DNA of 64,000 nucleotides from JBMNNS01 sp050942625 (GCA_050942625.1 JBMNNS010000001.1:18682-82681); one strand, 5' to 3'; positions 36,508 to 46,480 are shown, counted from the first letter of the stretch. Numbers and translations: made by a program. The notes: a model not told the origin generated them from the letters alone.

Positions 36508-37824
36508 TTAAACAATATAAGGTAAGAATAAAGAGGCAATCCAAAAATAAATTAGCAGTCCTGTAACATCCTTGATAGTTGTGACAATAGGGCCCGAACT
36601 AAGAGCAGGATCAAAGCCATAATGGTTAAAAAAGATAGGCACCAACGTCCCTATAAGGGCAGCAATGGTAATCGTAGTAAACATGGACACCCCCACTGCC
36701 AGACCAAGCAAAGGTATACCCTTCCAGACCGAAGCAGCTATTGCGATTAAAACCCCGTTGATTATCCCCATGCTCAGGCCTACCTTTACCTCCCGTAGAA
36801 AGTACCGCCAGATATCCTTATTCCTGATTTCCTCTGTTGCCAGGCCACGAACGAAAAGAGTTGATGACTGGGTAGCTACATTGCCGCCCATATCCATAAT
36901 TACCGGTATAAAAATTGCGAATGTTACTACTGAACGCAGTGTGTTTTCAAAAGATCCAATCACGCTCCCGGATAAAATTCCACCCAGAAGGCAAATTACC
37001 AGCCACGGCAGCCTTTTGCGTGCCAGGCTAAAGATAGAGGCATCAAATAAATCCCCTTCAACCTCCCCGGTTCCAGCTAAACGGTAAATATCCTCCGTTG
37101 CTTCTTCTTCCATAACATCGAGTATATCATCTACGGTAATAATCCCCAGCAATCGTTGTTCTTCATCGATGACTGGTATTGCAAATAAGTCATAACGTGA
37201 TACAACCCTGGCTACCTCTTCCTGGTCCATATCGGAAGGGACACTAATAACGTTGCGGATCATGATCTCTTTGAGTAGCGTTCCATCCTCCGCAGCAATC
37301 AAGTCCCTTAGAGAAAGAACACCGCTCAGCCTGGTTTCCGCATCAACAACATAAACATAATAGATAATTTCTGCCTCAGGGGCTATCTCCCGCAAACGCT
37401 GGATAGCTTCCTCAACAGGAATGTACTCCGGAAGGGCAATAAAGTCAGTGGTCATGAGGCCGCCCGCTGTATCTTCCGGATATTTTAGAAGACCCCTTAT
37501 TTCTTCGGCCTCTTCCTCAATAAGAGCAAGTAAGTCCCTGGCTTCCTCTGGAGAAAGCTCCCCCAGGAGATCCGCAGCATCGTCGATGGCCATTTCCTTG
37601 AGGATGGCTGAAGCACGGTGCTTGGTTAATAATCGCAAGAGAGAAACCTGGTCAAAGTCTTCCATCTCTTGTATAATCAGTGCTGCAGCTTCATCTGAAA
37701 GAAGTTCAAAGAGTTCTTTTTTTTGTTGATCTGTGAGTTCTTCAACAAGATCAGCCAGATCGCTGGGGTGAAAACCTTCTTTAACATGGCGTAATATTCT
37801 TTCAAGGGTTTGTTGGATGGACAA
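36508..37824 (-). CDS. mgtE: Magnesium transporter MgtE
   Basis: A 438-aa Mg2+ channel. The cytoplasmic N-domain (about 1-125, rich in acidic superhelical repeats) and a CBS pair (about 135-250, SVPSDMDQEEVARVVSRYDL) act as Mg2+ sensors. The membrane domain has about five helices (about 280-438) with the pore motif FIPVIMDMGGNVATQS. Length is standard. The start is a TTG at 37822-37824 with GGAGGGGG upstream. It has its own promoter with a very short leader, so the M-box riboswitch often found upstream of mgtE is absent here. Confidence 0.96.
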   Translation of the reverse strand: MSIQQTLERILRHVKEGFHPSDLADLVEELTDQQKKELFELLSDEAAALIIQEMEDFDQVSLLRLLTKHRASAILKEMAIDDAADLLGELSPEEARDLLALIEEEAEEIRGLLKYPEDTAGGLMTTDFIALPEYIPVEEAIQRLREIAPEAEIIYYVYVVDAETRLSGVLSLRDLIAAEDGTLLKEIMIRNVISVPSDMDQEEVARVVSRYDLFAIPVIDEEQRLLGIITVDDILDVMEEEATEDIYRLAGTGEVEGDLFDASIFSLARKRLPWLVICLLGGILSGSVIGSFENTLRSVVTFAIFIPVIMDMGGNVATQSSTLFVRGLATEEIRNKDIWRYFLREVKVGLSMGIINGVLIAIAASVWKGIPLLGLAVGVSMFTTITIAALIGTLVPIFFNHYGFDPALSSGPIVTTIKDVTGLLIYFWIASLFLPYIV

Positions 37825-37856
37825 CTTACCCGCCCCCTCCCAAAACTTACTGCCTA

Positions 37857-37885
37857 ATTATAACAGATTAATTAAAGTCCATCAA
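37857..37885 (-). promoter_or_regulatory. SigA-type promoter of mgtE
   Basis: On the minus strand TTGATG, 17 nt, TATAAT, beginning at the U-run of the upstream RNA. The transcript start is about 25 nt before the gene. Confidence 0.75.
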
Positions 37886-38069
37886 AAAAAAAAATTAACC
37901 CCACCATGCCGTGGACCGAGGTTTTGAACTGCTCTTGCCTAAGGTGGGTGTCCTCTTACATGCTTTATAGGTCCCAGCGAAGGGCTTCTACGCCGCACAT
38001 AAAGTCGGACTCCCTCTTCGTAAATGTTAGCTCAAAACTTTAACGGTTTTGCACGCGCATAGTAGGGTA
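37884..38069 (-). ncRNA. ssrS: Probable 6S RNA
   Basis: Of the 308 nt between aspS and mgtE, about 185 nt fold into one long irregular rod. Closing stem CCCUACUAUGC / GCAUGGUGGGG (11 bp, ends 38067 and about 37898) continues with CGUG/CACG, ACCG/CGGU and GUUUUGAGCU/AGUUCAAAAC. A large central bubble follows, then GGG-A-GUCC / GGAC-A-CCC, UAUGUGC/GCAUGUA and a small apical hairpin. This closing stem, bubble and terminal arm are the 6S RNA plan; 6S mimics an open promoter and binds sigma-A RNA polymerase. A run of 11 U follows. B. subtilis 6S-1 is also next to aspS. The primary sequence was not compared with a model. Confidence 0.7.
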
Positions 38070-38132
38070 CTTGCAATTAATTCTTAATATTATGATATCA
38101 TAAACTTTTACTAGATGCAAGCCAAAAATTTT

Positions 38133-39917
38133 TTAAATAGTCTTTTTATTATCCCTTGCTATAGTAGAAATATTCAGTTCTTCCAGTTGGGCTGCAGAAA
38201 CAGGAGCAGGAGCACCTGTTAGCAAACAGGTTGCAGCTGCAGTTTTAGGAAAGGCGATTACATCCCTGATACTCCTTTTCCTGGCCATGAGCATCAGCAG
38301 GCGATCAAAACCAAAAGCAATGCCTCCATGTGGTGGAGCACCATACTGAAAGGCCTGCAAAAGGAAACCGAATTTTTCCTGGGCCTCTTCTGTTGAGATC
38401 CCCAGAAGCCGGAAAATTTCTTCCTGTACCTCTTTTTTATGGATCCTGATGCTGCCGCCTGCTACCTCAATGCCATTATAAACAAGATCATAGGCCTGGG
38501 AGCGCATTCTAAGGGGTTCATCCCTTAAAAGGGGAAGATCCTCCTCCAGCGGTGCCGTAAAAGGATGATGCTCTGATGTATAACGGTTCTCTTCATAATC
38601 ATAAGACAACAAAGGAAAGTCCAGGACCCAAAGGAAACGATCCTCTTCCCGGGGAATCAGGTTGAGGAGTTCAGCTAAATATATTCTTAACTGTCCCAGT
38701 ATTTTAAGGGCCAGATCCCGCTTGTCTGCTATAAAAAGAAGCAAGTCGCCTGTTTGAGCTTCCATTTTCTTTTTAATATTTTTCAGCTGTTCTGCACTAA
38801 AAAATTTTGCAACAGGGCTTTTAAAGCCATCTTCTGTAACGATCATCCAGGCCAGGCCATTGGCTCCCCAGGACTGGACCTTTAAAGTCAAATCGTCCAA
38901 ATCCTTGCGGCTAAAAGAAGCGCACTTTTTAGCATTTAAACCTTTTACTACTCCTCCGCCCTTAAGAACATTCTTAAATACTTTAAAATTAGATTGGTGA
39001 GCGATTTCCCCCAGATCTACAATTTCCATGGCAAAACGGGTATCGGGTTTATCACTTCCGAAACGTTCCATAGCCTCCCGGTATGAAATATGAGGAAAAG
39101 GGACAGTTACCTTCCGGCCCAAAACCTCCTGGAAAAGAAAGGCTACCAAACCCTCTACTTCTTTTATGATATCTTCACGCGTACAAAATGACATTTCCAG
39201 ATCTATCTGGGTAAACTCCGGCTGGCGATCTGCTCTTAAATCCTCATCCCGGAAACAGCGGGCAACCTGAAAATATTTATCAAAACCGGAAACCATTAAT
39301 AATTGCTTAAATAACTGGGGTGATTGGGGCAAGGCAAAAAAACTACCTGGTGTATTACGGCTGGGGACAAGGTAATCACGGGCCCCTTCAGGTGTACTGC
39401 GTGTTAATTCCGGTGTTTCTATTTCCCAGAATCCCTTTGAATCGAGATATTTTCTGACAGCCATCAAACTTTTATGCCGCATCCTGAGCGTTCTTTGCAT
39501 CTCAGGCCGTCGTAAATCCAGGTACCTGTATTTTAAACGCAAGTTTTCATCGGTGTCGATAGCATCTTCGATATAAAAAGGAGGCGTGCGGGAGGTATTG
39601 AAAATATCCAGATCCAGGGCAATGATCTCAACCTCCCCTGTAGGGAGTGCCGGGTTAACCGTTTCAGGTGATCTGGCAACTACTGTACCCTGAACTGCTA
39701 AAACATATTCGGAACGCAACTTTTCAGCTTCGCTAAAAATAGAGGTATTTTTTTTATAATCAAACACCAATTGTATAATTCCAGAACGATCTCTTAAATC
39801 AATAAAGATTAGACCCCCATGGTCCCTTCTACTCTGTACCCATCCAGCAACAACAACCTCTTCTCCGATATTTTCCCTGGAAATTACTCCGCAGTAATGA
39901 GTTCTTTTTAAACGCAT
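38133..39917 (-). CDS. aspS: Aspartate-tRNA ligase
   Basis: A 594-aa class IIb synthetase of the bacterial type. It has an OB-fold anticodon-binding domain (about 1-105, VVVAGWVQSRRDHGGLIFIDLRDRSG), motif 2 FRDEDLRADRQPEFTQIDLEM, the bacterial GAD insertion (about 290-415), and motif 3 GGIAFGFDRLLMLM. Whether it charges only tRNA-Asp or also tRNA-Asn cannot be settled here; no gatCAB genes are in the window. The ATG at 39915-39917 has a weak SD. It follows hisS by 70 nt, the common hisS-aspS pair, and 6S RNA lies downstream. Confidence 0.97.
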   Translation of the reverse strand: MRLKRTHYCGVISRENIGEEVVVAGWVQSRRDHGGLIFIDLRDRSGIIQLVFDYKKNTSIFSEAEKLRSEYVLAVQGTVVARSPETVNPALPTGEVEIIALDLDIFNTSRTPPFYIEDAIDTDENLRLKYRYLDLRRPEMQRTLRMRHKSLMAVRKYLDSKGFWEIETPELTRSTPEGARDYLVPSRNTPGSFFALPQSPQLFKQLLMVSGFDKYFQVARCFRDEDLRADRQPEFTQIDLEMSFCTREDIIKEVEGLVAFLFQEVLGRKVTVPFPHISYREAMERFGSDKPDTRFAMEIVDLGEIAHQSNFKVFKNVLKGGGVVKGLNAKKCASFSRKDLDDLTLKVQSWGANGLAWMIVTEDGFKSPVAKFFSAEQLKNIKKKMEAQTGDLLLFIADKRDLALKILGQLRIYLAELLNLIPREEDRFLWVLDFPLLSYDYEENRYTSEHHPFTAPLEEDLPLLRDEPLRMRSQAYDLVYNGIEVAGGSIRIHKKEVQEEIFRLLGISTEEAQEKFGFLLQAFQYGAPPHGGIAFGFDRLLMLMARKRSIRDVIAFPKTAAATCLLTGAPAPVSAAQLEELNISTIARDNKKTI

Positions 39918-39987
39918 GGATTTTCAGCCGGTTGGGCTGCCAGCCCCCTTCCTTGTCATACAGGTAAACATTGGGAACCTAATGACA

Positions 39988-41241
39988 CTAATATAATAAA
40001 AAATTGATTAAATCGGTTTCAGAAAGTTCTTGCTGTTCCCCGCTTTCCATATCTCTGAGCAAGACCTTGTTTTTGTTCTCTTTCTCCAAAATAATCACAT
40101 AACGGAACTTTTTCCTGCCGGCATATTTCATCTGTGCTTTTAAACTACGGTTTTGGTAATCTATATCTGCCTTAATACCTTTGTCACGCAAAAGATAAAG
40201 CAGTCTAAAAGCATCTTTTTTCAGTTCCGGGGCTTCAATAGCCAGAAAAGTCCCGATGACTGCCTCTTTTTTGGGTTTTATACCCTCTTGTTCCATAGCA
40301 AGCAGTATCCTTTCAATCCCGGCAGCCATACCGACCCCAGGGGTAGGTGGACCGCCACAGATCTCTACTAAATTATCATAGCGCCCTCCTCCACCCAGTG
40401 ATCCCTGGGCACCCAGATAATCAGAAATAAATTCAAAGGCTGTATTTGTATAATAGTCCAGCCCCCTCACCAGGTAGGGATCAAAAAAATAGGGAATATT
40501 TAAGCTTTCCAGCAATTCTTGAACCTCCTGAAGCTGTTCATAACAGGAGGAACACAAACAAGTATGCATTTGGGGGGCTTCCTTCATAATAGCACGGCAA
40601 GAATTTTCCTTACAATCCAAAAGGCGCAGGGGATTGGTTATAACCCTCCTTCGACAATCCGGACATAACAAGGCAGATTTTGCAGCAGCAAAGTCGTTAA
40701 GGACTTTTTGATAAGAAGGCCTGCAGTTGCGGCAACCAACGCTATTAAGGTGCAGTTTGACTCCTTTTAATCCCAGCCTTGAAAAAAAGTCAGCCGTTAA
40801 TTTAATAATTTCAACATCCGTAGCCGGATCCTGGGAACCGAAACATTCCAACCCAAATTGAAAAAATTGTCTCTGCCTGCCGGCTTGAGGACGGTCATAC
40901 CTGAACATGGGACCAAAGTAAAAAAGTTTTACCGGTTGTACAGCGTTATACAATCCATGTTCAATATAAGCACGGGCGACAGCGGCAGTTCCCTCCGGCC
41001 TGAGTGCTAATTCCCTTTTTCTTTTACTTCTATCATGAAATAAATACATTTCTTTTTTTACTACGTCACTTTCCTCCCCTACACTGCGAATAAAAAGTTG
41101 AGACTCCTCAAATATAGGGGTAATGATTTCCTCAAAACCATAAAGTTGACATAATTTTCTAAATTCCTCAACTAGATACCGCCACCTTGCAGCCTCTTCA
41201 AACATCACGTCCCGGGTTCCCCGTGGAGCTTTATAACCCAT
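39988..41241 (-). CDS. hisS: Histidine-tRNA ligase
   Basis: A 417-aa class IIa synthetase. N-terminal YKAPRGTRDVMFEEAARW, motif 2 MFRYDRPQAGRQRQFFQFG, HisA motif LVRGLDYYTNTAFEF, and motif 3 GVGMAAGIERILLAME, then the anticodon-binding domain (about 320-415). A CxxC-type set (CRNC, CPDC) in the insertion domain may bind zinc. I chose the ATG at 41239-41241 with GAGG upstream; the frame extends six codons to a TTG. A strong promoter lies about 50 nt upstream and there is no T-box. Confidence 0.97.
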   Translation of the reverse strand: MGYKAPRGTRDVMFEEAARWRYLVEEFRKLCQLYGFEEIITPIFEESQLFIRSVGEESDVVKKEMYLFHDRSKRKRELALRPEGTAAVARAYIEHGLYNAVQPVKLFYFGPMFRYDRPQAGRQRQFFQFGLECFGSQDPATDVEIIKLTADFFSRLGLKGVKLHLNSVGCRNCRPSYQKVLNDFAAAKSALLCPDCRRRVITNPLRLLDCKENSCRAIMKEAPQMHTCLCSSCYEQLQEVQELLESLNIPYFFDPYLVRGLDYYTNTAFEFISDYLGAQGSLGGGGRYDNLVEICGGPPTPGVGMAAGIERILLAMEQEGIKPKKEAVIGTFLAIEAPELKKDAFRLLYLLRDKGIKADIDYQNRSLKAQMKYAGRKKFRYVIILEKENKNKVLLRDMESGEQQELSETDLINFLLY

Positions 41242-41296
41242 TTTAACCTCAACCCCCAAGATTTCCCTTTACCAAAAAAAGAGAAGATACACACTG

Positions 41297-41325
41297 ATTT
41301 TAGCCAATACTGGCTGTATTGTCAA
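41297..41325 (-). promoter_or_regulatory. SigA-type promoter of hisS-aspS
   Basis: On the minus strand TTGACA, 17 nt, TAAAAT, in the 90-nt gap between dtd and hisS. The short leader rules out a T-box. Confidence 0.85.
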
Positions 41326-41331
41326 CTTGCC

Positions 41332-41781
41332 CTAAAATTGTTTCCTGCTATCCAGGAGGATCGTTACAGGTCCTTCATTGTGGACATTTACCCTCATTTT
41401 TGCCTGGAAAATACCGCTTGCTACCATAAAACCCTTTGTTTCTAGCAGCTTGCATAGTTTTTTGTAAAGCCGGGCAGCTTTTTCAGGTGTAGCTGCTGCA
41501 ATAAAACTGGGGCGAAGCCCCTTCCGGCAGTCGCCATACAAAGTGAACTGGGATATGCAAAGTATTTCCCCTCCTACCTCGCCAAGAGAGAGGTTCATTT
41601 TGCCCTTACTATCTTCAAAAATGCGTAAACCAGTAATTTTATCTGCTAGGTAGAGGCAGTCCTTCTCATCGTCCTCCTCACCAACACCTATAAATACTAC
41701 TATTCCCCTGTTAATCCGGCCTACCACCTTGCCGTCTACCTCCACCCAGGATTTCCCTGCCCTTTGCACAACAACCCGCAT
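41332..41781 (-). CDS. dtd: D-aminoacyl-tRNA deacylase
   Basis: A 149-aa proofreading enzyme that removes D-amino acids (and Gly from tRNA-Ala) from tRNA. N-terminal MRVVVQRAGKSWVEVDGKVV, catalytic block ISQFTLYGDCRKGLRPSF with the active Thr, and NEGPVTILLDSR, the second signature (usually NDGPVT). Full length. The ATG lies two bases after the relA stop, with GGTGAT overlapping it, so the two genes are translationally coupled, as in many Firmicutes. Confidence 0.96.
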   Translation of the reverse strand: MRVVVQRAGKSWVEVDGKVVGRINRGIVVFIGVGEEDDEKDCLYLADKITGLRIFEDSKGKMNLSLGEVGGEILCISQFTLYGDCRKGLRPSFIAAATPEKAARLYKKLCKLLETKGFMVASGIFQAKMRVNVHNEGPVTILLDSRKQF

Positions 41782-41785
41782 TATA

Positions 41786-43990
41786 TCACCATTCTTTCTT
41801 TAAGTTCTGGCGCAAAGGTTTACCCCTGGAACCGGCGCCCGTATAACGCCTGACAGAATAAACATCTTTCACCCGTTTGATCCTGTTCATAATAAAATCT
41901 AGATGCTCCAGGTTTTTTACCACAAAGGTCAAATTGATAATAGCAGTTTTGTCCCTGGTAGTTCGACCGTTGATAGCCGTAATATTGACCTTACTTTCGC
42001 TAACCGTCTGCATAATTTCACTTAAAAGACTGGTACGATCCATAGCTGTGACTTCAATTTCAACGGGGTAGCAAAGGTTTTCATCAGCTTCCCATTCAAC
42101 TTTGATATAACGTTGTTCTTTCTCCCTGTCCCATGTAACATTAGAACAGTCTTTGCGATGAATGGAAACACCTTTTCCCCTAGTGATAAACCCAATTATC
42201 TCATCGCCAGGAAGGGGATTACAACATTTGGAAAAGCGGACCAGAAGGTTGTTGAGCCCCTGGACCCTTACCCCCCGTGCTGCTTTGAAAGCACCCTCCC
42301 AGGGTTTAATATCAATAAATGGTTGTTTTTCTTTTATCCCAAATTTTTTTCTGTATTCATCTTTAAGCCTGGTAATGATCTGTTGTGCAGAAACGCCCCC
42401 ATAGCCAACAGCAGCATAAACATCTTCTGAGGATAAAAGATTGAACCTCCTGCCTACCTCCTCCAAAAGTGGTTCCTTGAGGATAAGGCTGGGATCGAGA
42501 TTCTGCCTGCGCAATTCTCTTTCCATATTCTCCTTGCCCTTACAAATATTTTCTTCTCTTCTTTCTTTTTTAAACCAGGCCCTAATTTTGCTTTTAGCCT
42601 GGGAGCTTTTTACCATTTTCAACCAATCCCTGCTGGGGTTCCCTTGTTTGCTGGTAATAATATTCACAATATCGCCTGTTTTAAGTTCATATTCAAGGGG
42701 TACAAGTCGCCCATTAACTTTAGCACCCACACAGTGGTTGCCAATATCGGTATGAATTTTATAAGCAAAGTCCAGAGTAATGGAACCGGCAGGAAGATCA
42801 ATAACATCCCCCTTGGGGGTAAAAACAAAAACTTCATCTGTAAACAGGTCTATTTTCAAATGTTCCATAAATTCATGGGAGTCCTTTAGGTCTTGCTGCC
42901 ATTCTAGTAGCTGTCTAAGCCAGGAAAGTTTTTCCTCAAATTCCTGGACGTTTTTTACCTTCTCCTTATACTTCCAGTGGGCTGCAATACCATATTCCGC
43001 GGTGCGGTGCATATCCCAGGTGCGAATTTGGACCTCTAATAATTCATTTTCAGGACAAACAACGGTTGTATGCAGGGATTGATACATGTTTGGTTTGGGC
43101 ATGGCGATATAATCGTTAAAATGTCCCGGGATGGGACGCCACTGGGTATGGACAATCCCCAGGACGGCATAACAGTCCTTAACACTATCTACTATAATTC
43201 GAATAGCAGTTAGATCATAGATTTCATTGAAATTTTTGCCCTGTTCTTTCATCTTGTTATAGATACTATAAATATGCTTGGGCCGGCCACTGATCTCTGC
43301 CTTAATACCTGCTTCCTGCAGTTTATGATTAATATCAACGATTACGCTATTGATAAATTCTTCCCTTTCCCTGCGCTTTTTGGCTAATTTATTTACAAGA
43401 TAATAGTATTCCTTTTTGTTTAAAAAACGAAAAGCCAGATCATCCAATTCCCATTTAATTTTATAAATTCCCAGGCGGTGGGCCAGGGGGGCATAGATTT
43501 CCAGTGTTTCCCGTGCTATTTCCATTTGTTTGGCTTTACTAAGATGGTGGAGTGTTCGCATATTATGCAACCTGTCAGCCAGTTTCACAAGGATGACCCT
43601 GATGTCTCTTGCCATCGCCACAAACATTTTGCGCCAGGTTTCAGCCTGATGTTCTTCTTTAGAACGAAATTCTATGCGGCTTAACTTTGTCACCCCATCT
43701 ACCAGGGAAGCTACTTCTTCGCCAAACTCCTCTTCAATCTCCTCATAGCTAACCAGAGTGTCCTCCAGGACATCGTGAAGCAAGCCCGTGACAATGGTTA
43801 CCAGGTCAAGCTCCAGATCGGAAAGAATAAGGGCTACACCCAGCGGATGAATAATAAAAGAATCGCCTGAAACCCTTTTCTGTCCTTCATGAGCCTTCAG
43901 GGCAAAGTTATAGGCTTTTTGAATAAGCGCCCAATCTTCCTTTTTATAGTTATATTTTGTGAAAACTTGCTTTAATTGCCGCAGACTCAT
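41786..43990 (-). CDS. relA: Bifunctional (p)ppGpp synthetase/hydrolase Rel
   Basis: A 734-aa stringent-response enzyme. The HD hydrolase domain (about 25-180, FIIHPLGVALIL and GLLHDVLEDT) retains its metal ligands, the synthetase domain (about 235-350, with YDLTAIRIIVDSV and GHFNDYIAMPKPNMYQSLHT) looks complete, then TGS (about 385-445), a Cys-containing ribosome-binding region (SKCCNPLPGDEIIGFITRG) and an ACT domain (about 655-725). Both activities are therefore likely. The ATG at 43988-43990 has GGGGTG upstream. It is followed by dtd. Confidence 0.97.
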   Translation of the reverse strand: MSLRQLKQVFTKYNYKKEDWALIQKAYNFALKAHEGQKRVSGDSFIIHPLGVALILSDLELDLVTIVTGLLHDVLEDTLVSYEEIEEEFGEEVASLVDGVTKLSRIEFRSKEEHQAETWRKMFVAMARDIRVILVKLADRLHNMRTLHHLSKAKQMEIARETLEIYAPLAHRLGIYKIKWELDDLAFRFLNKKEYYYLVNKLAKKRREREEFINSVIVDINHKLQEAGIKAEISGRPKHIYSIYNKMKEQGKNFNEIYDLTAIRIIVDSVKDCYAVLGIVHTQWRPIPGHFNDYIAMPKPNMYQSLHTTVVCPENELLEVQIRTWDMHRTAEYGIAAHWKYKEKVKNVQEFEEKLSWLRQLLEWQQDLKDSHEFMEHLKIDLFTDEVFVFTPKGDVIDLPAGSITLDFAYKIHTDIGNHCVGAKVNGRLVPLEYELKTGDIVNIITSKQGNPSRDWLKMVKSSQAKSKIRAWFKKERREENICKGKENMERELRRQNLDPSLILKEPLLEEVGRRFNLLSSEDVYAAVGYGGVSAQQIITRLKDEYRKKFGIKEKQPFIDIKPWEGAFKAARGVRVQGLNNLLVRFSKCCNPLPGDEIIGFITRGKGVSIHRKDCSNVTWDREKEQRYIKVEWEADENLCYPVEIEVTAMDRTSLLSEIMQTVSESKVNITAINGRTTRDKTAIINLTFVVKNLEHLDFIMNRIKRVKDVYSVRRYTGAGSRGKPLRQNLKKEW

Positions 43991-44011
43991 TCTTACACCC
44001 CGGTCAGGACC

Positions 44012-46480
44012 CTAATTTGTAAACCTTTTTACTATTTCTTCCCCTTTGGCCATTAAAAGATATTGTTGCCAAAATAAAGTTTTTTCCCACCTTTCCTTTT
44101 CCTGGCGAAAGACATCCAATTTCCCAACATCACTTAAAAGGGAACAATAGTTAGTTTTTTCCCCCGTGGACAAAAATAGTTTATTATTATTATTGCCCAG
44201 GTAGCGGGCCTTTTCTAAAATTGCCATGCTTTGTTTCAAAAGATGTCTCGTTGTGGCAAAGGGAAGCATGCCCGGAAGCCTTTTGTAAACCTCCTCCAGG
44301 GCAATACTTTTCCCGGCAGCGATTTCCTCCAGGGAAAAATAAATATGTTCCATAGAGGAAAAAGAAGGAAGCGTAGCCCTGAGTAATTTTATATTGTCTG
44401 CAAAGTCCTCTTCCCCATATATTAAATGAATTTTTAGCAAAGAGGTTTCCAGCTGGTTGCTCAACAGGGATTCTACCAAATCTATAAATATATTTTCTCT
44501 CAAGGGGAGATCATGGAGCACCAGGTGTTGTAAACCTAAAAGATGGTTATTCTCAGGAAGCTTGCCCTGGTGGGAAAAATAAATATTCTTGAAACCAGAA
44601 AAAACATTTTTTAATTGCTGGAGCCGTCGTGCAGTATTAACAAAAACTAATACCTTTTCTCCAGCCCGTAAAAGTTCCCGGATATAAGCTTTCTTTTCCT
44701 TTAAATTCCGGCGGTTAATAATAAATAAATTATTACCAACATGTTCATCGCTGTAAGAAAAATAATGTACCTCCAGCTGCAGGGCATTCCTACCCCGCCA
44801 ACGATCAAAAGAAACAGTAAAAAGAAAATCCACTTCCCTAAAAATTGAAACCGGTGGCAACTTGCTTTTACCATTAAAACAAATTCCAGAAAAATGATGA
44901 TTATTTTTGTTTAAAGTAAACCTTAGATGTTGCCCACCTTTACCTACCTCCCATTTTTGAGCCAAAACCCACCCCTCTCCATAAAATAAGGGAGGTGGGT
45001 TCCCAAAGCCAAAAGGTTCAAGGGTTTCCAAAATCCTTACCAGCTCCGGGGTTATTTCCTCAGGGTTTAATTTACCATCTATGTAATAGCTGGGGGCGGG
45101 ACATTGATCCCTAAAAAATTTCTGGGCTAAAATATTCAGCCTTTCACGCAGGGAGGGGATCTGTTCAGCATTGATAGTTAACCCCACAGCTGCCTGATGC
45201 CCCCCATAAGCTTCCAGAAGGTGACTGCACTGCTGTAGGGCAGCGATCAAGTTAAAGTTTCCCCTGGTCCTTCCGGAGCCTTTTCCCTGGGAACCCTCCA
45301 GCGCAATTAAAATAACCGGGAGGTTATATTTTTCTGCAAGGCGGCTGGCAACTATACCCAGGACACCAGGATGCCATTTTTCACGTGCCAACAGTAAAAA
45401 ATAGTTTTCCATAACTATTTCCGGATATTTTTCTACCATCTTACAGGCTTCAGCCATGATTTCATTTTCCAGCTTTTGACGCTGAATATTTTTCTCGTGC
45501 AATTTTTGAGCTTTCTTCTGAGCAACCTTTTCGTCAACTTCCAGAAGTAAAGAAAGTGAAAGGGAAGCATCGCCAAGGCGCCCGGCAGCATTTAGCCGGG
45601 GTGCAACGATAAAAGCTATATCTTCAGCAGTAAGGGCCTTGTTTCCTAAACCAGCGATCGTGCAAAGGGCTTTTAAGCCCGGGCGCATCTTGTTTGCCAT
45701 GGCTGCCAGACCCTTTGCAACCATGATTCTGTTTTCGCCGGTAAGGGGAACTACATCAGCTACGGTACCCAGGGCAACCAGGTCAAGATAATCCATCACA
45801 TTCACATTGCCAGAATTAGCCCGGCTAAGAAGGGCCTGCCCCAGTTTGAAAGCTATCCCAACACCACAAAGATCTTTAAAAGGATAGCTGCAATCGGTTC
45901 TGAGAGGATTAATTATTGCAGCAACATCAGGCAAGTTTTCCAGTGGCTGATGATGGTCGGTAATGATTACTTCCATTCCAAGTTCACGTGCATAATGCAA
46001 TTCTGCATCGTTGCTGATGCCACAGTCAACAGTGATAAGCAATGTAGCTCCCTGTTTTTTAAGATACTCCAGGGCCCCTTTGTGCAGGCCATACCCCTCA
46101 GTCAGGCGGTTTGGAAGGTAATAAAGAACATCCCCGCCAAGTTTTTGCAGCAATGAATATAAAAGGGCTGTAGCCGTAATACCATCAACATCATAGTCAC
46201 CATAGATGGCAATTTTTTCGCCCTGTCCCCTGAATTTATTAATAATTTCCACTGCAGAATCCATGTCCTTCATCAAAAAAGGGGAATATAGCCTTGCCGG
46301 ATCAGGTTCCAGAAACTCCTTTCCTTCCTCAACGGTATTAATTCCCCTGTTGAGCAAAACCTGGGCAACAACTACCGGGATATTTAACCTTTGGGCCATT
46401 ATAAATGCTTTTTCCTTATTTTCAGGGTAAAAACGCCATCCCTTTTGCTTCTGTACATGGTTAATATTTGGTATTTTCAA
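44012..46480 (-). CDS. recJ: Single-stranded-DNA-specific exonuclease RecJ
   Basis: An 822-aa 5'-3' exonuclease of recombination and mismatch or base repair. DHH motifs are intact: IYGDYDVDGITATALL, VDCGISNDAEL and IITDHHQP, with DHHA1 GRTRGNFNLIAAL and AYGGHQAAVGL, then an OB domain and a long C-terminal extension (about 560-822) typical of Firmicute RecJ. The frame runs 51 codons further upstream into secF, but no SD supports the ATGs there. I prefer the TTG at 46478-46480, where GGAGGAAGAAAAAGG lies upstream and the conserved Trp-containing N-terminus follows. The start is uncertain. Confidence 0.92.
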   Translation of the reverse strand: MKIPNINHVQKQKGWRFYPENKEKAFIMAQRLNIPVVVAQVLLNRGINTVEEGKEFLEPDPARLYSPFLMKDMDSAVEIINKFRGQGEKIAIYGDYDVDGITATALLYSLLQKLGGDVLYYLPNRLTEGYGLHKGALEYLKKQGATLLITVDCGISNDAELHYARELGMEVIITDHHQPLENLPDVAAIINPLRTDCSYPFKDLCGVGIAFKLGQALLSRANSGNVNVMDYLDLVALGTVADVVPLTGENRIMVAKGLAAMANKMRPGLKALCTIAGLGNKALTAEDIAFIVAPRLNAAGRLGDASLSLSLLLEVDEKVAQKKAQKLHEKNIQRQKLENEIMAEACKMVEKYPEIVMENYFLLLAREKWHPGVLGIVASRLAEKYNLPVILIALEGSQGKGSGRTRGNFNLIAALQQCSHLLEAYGGHQAAVGLTINAEQIPSLRERLNILAQKFFRDQCPAPSYYIDGKLNPEEITPELVRILETLEPFGFGNPPPLFYGEGWVLAQKWEVGKGGQHLRFTLNKNNHHFSGICFNGKSKLPPVSIFREVDFLFTVSFDRWRGRNALQLEVHYFSYSDEHVGNNLFIINRRNLKEKKAYIRELLRAGEKVLVFVNTARRLQQLKNVFSGFKNIYFSHQGKLPENNHLLGLQHLVLHDLPLRENIFIDLVESLLSNQLETSLLKIHLIYGEEDFADNIKLLRATLPSFSSMEHIYFSLEEIAAGKSIALEEVYKRLPGMLPFATTRHLLKQSMAILEKARYLGNNNNKLFLSTGEKTNYCSLLSDVGKLDVFRQEKERWEKTLFWQQYLLMAKGEEIVKRFTN

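Noticed and set aside
37825..38132. M-box magnesium riboswitch for mgtE
   Set aside because: A near-consensus promoter lies after the structured region, giving mgtE a leader of about 25 nt, and the fold resembles 6S RNA rather than the M-box core.
41242..41331. T-box upstream of hisS-aspS
   Set aside because: The promoter is about 50 nt from the start codon, and no T-box motif is present.
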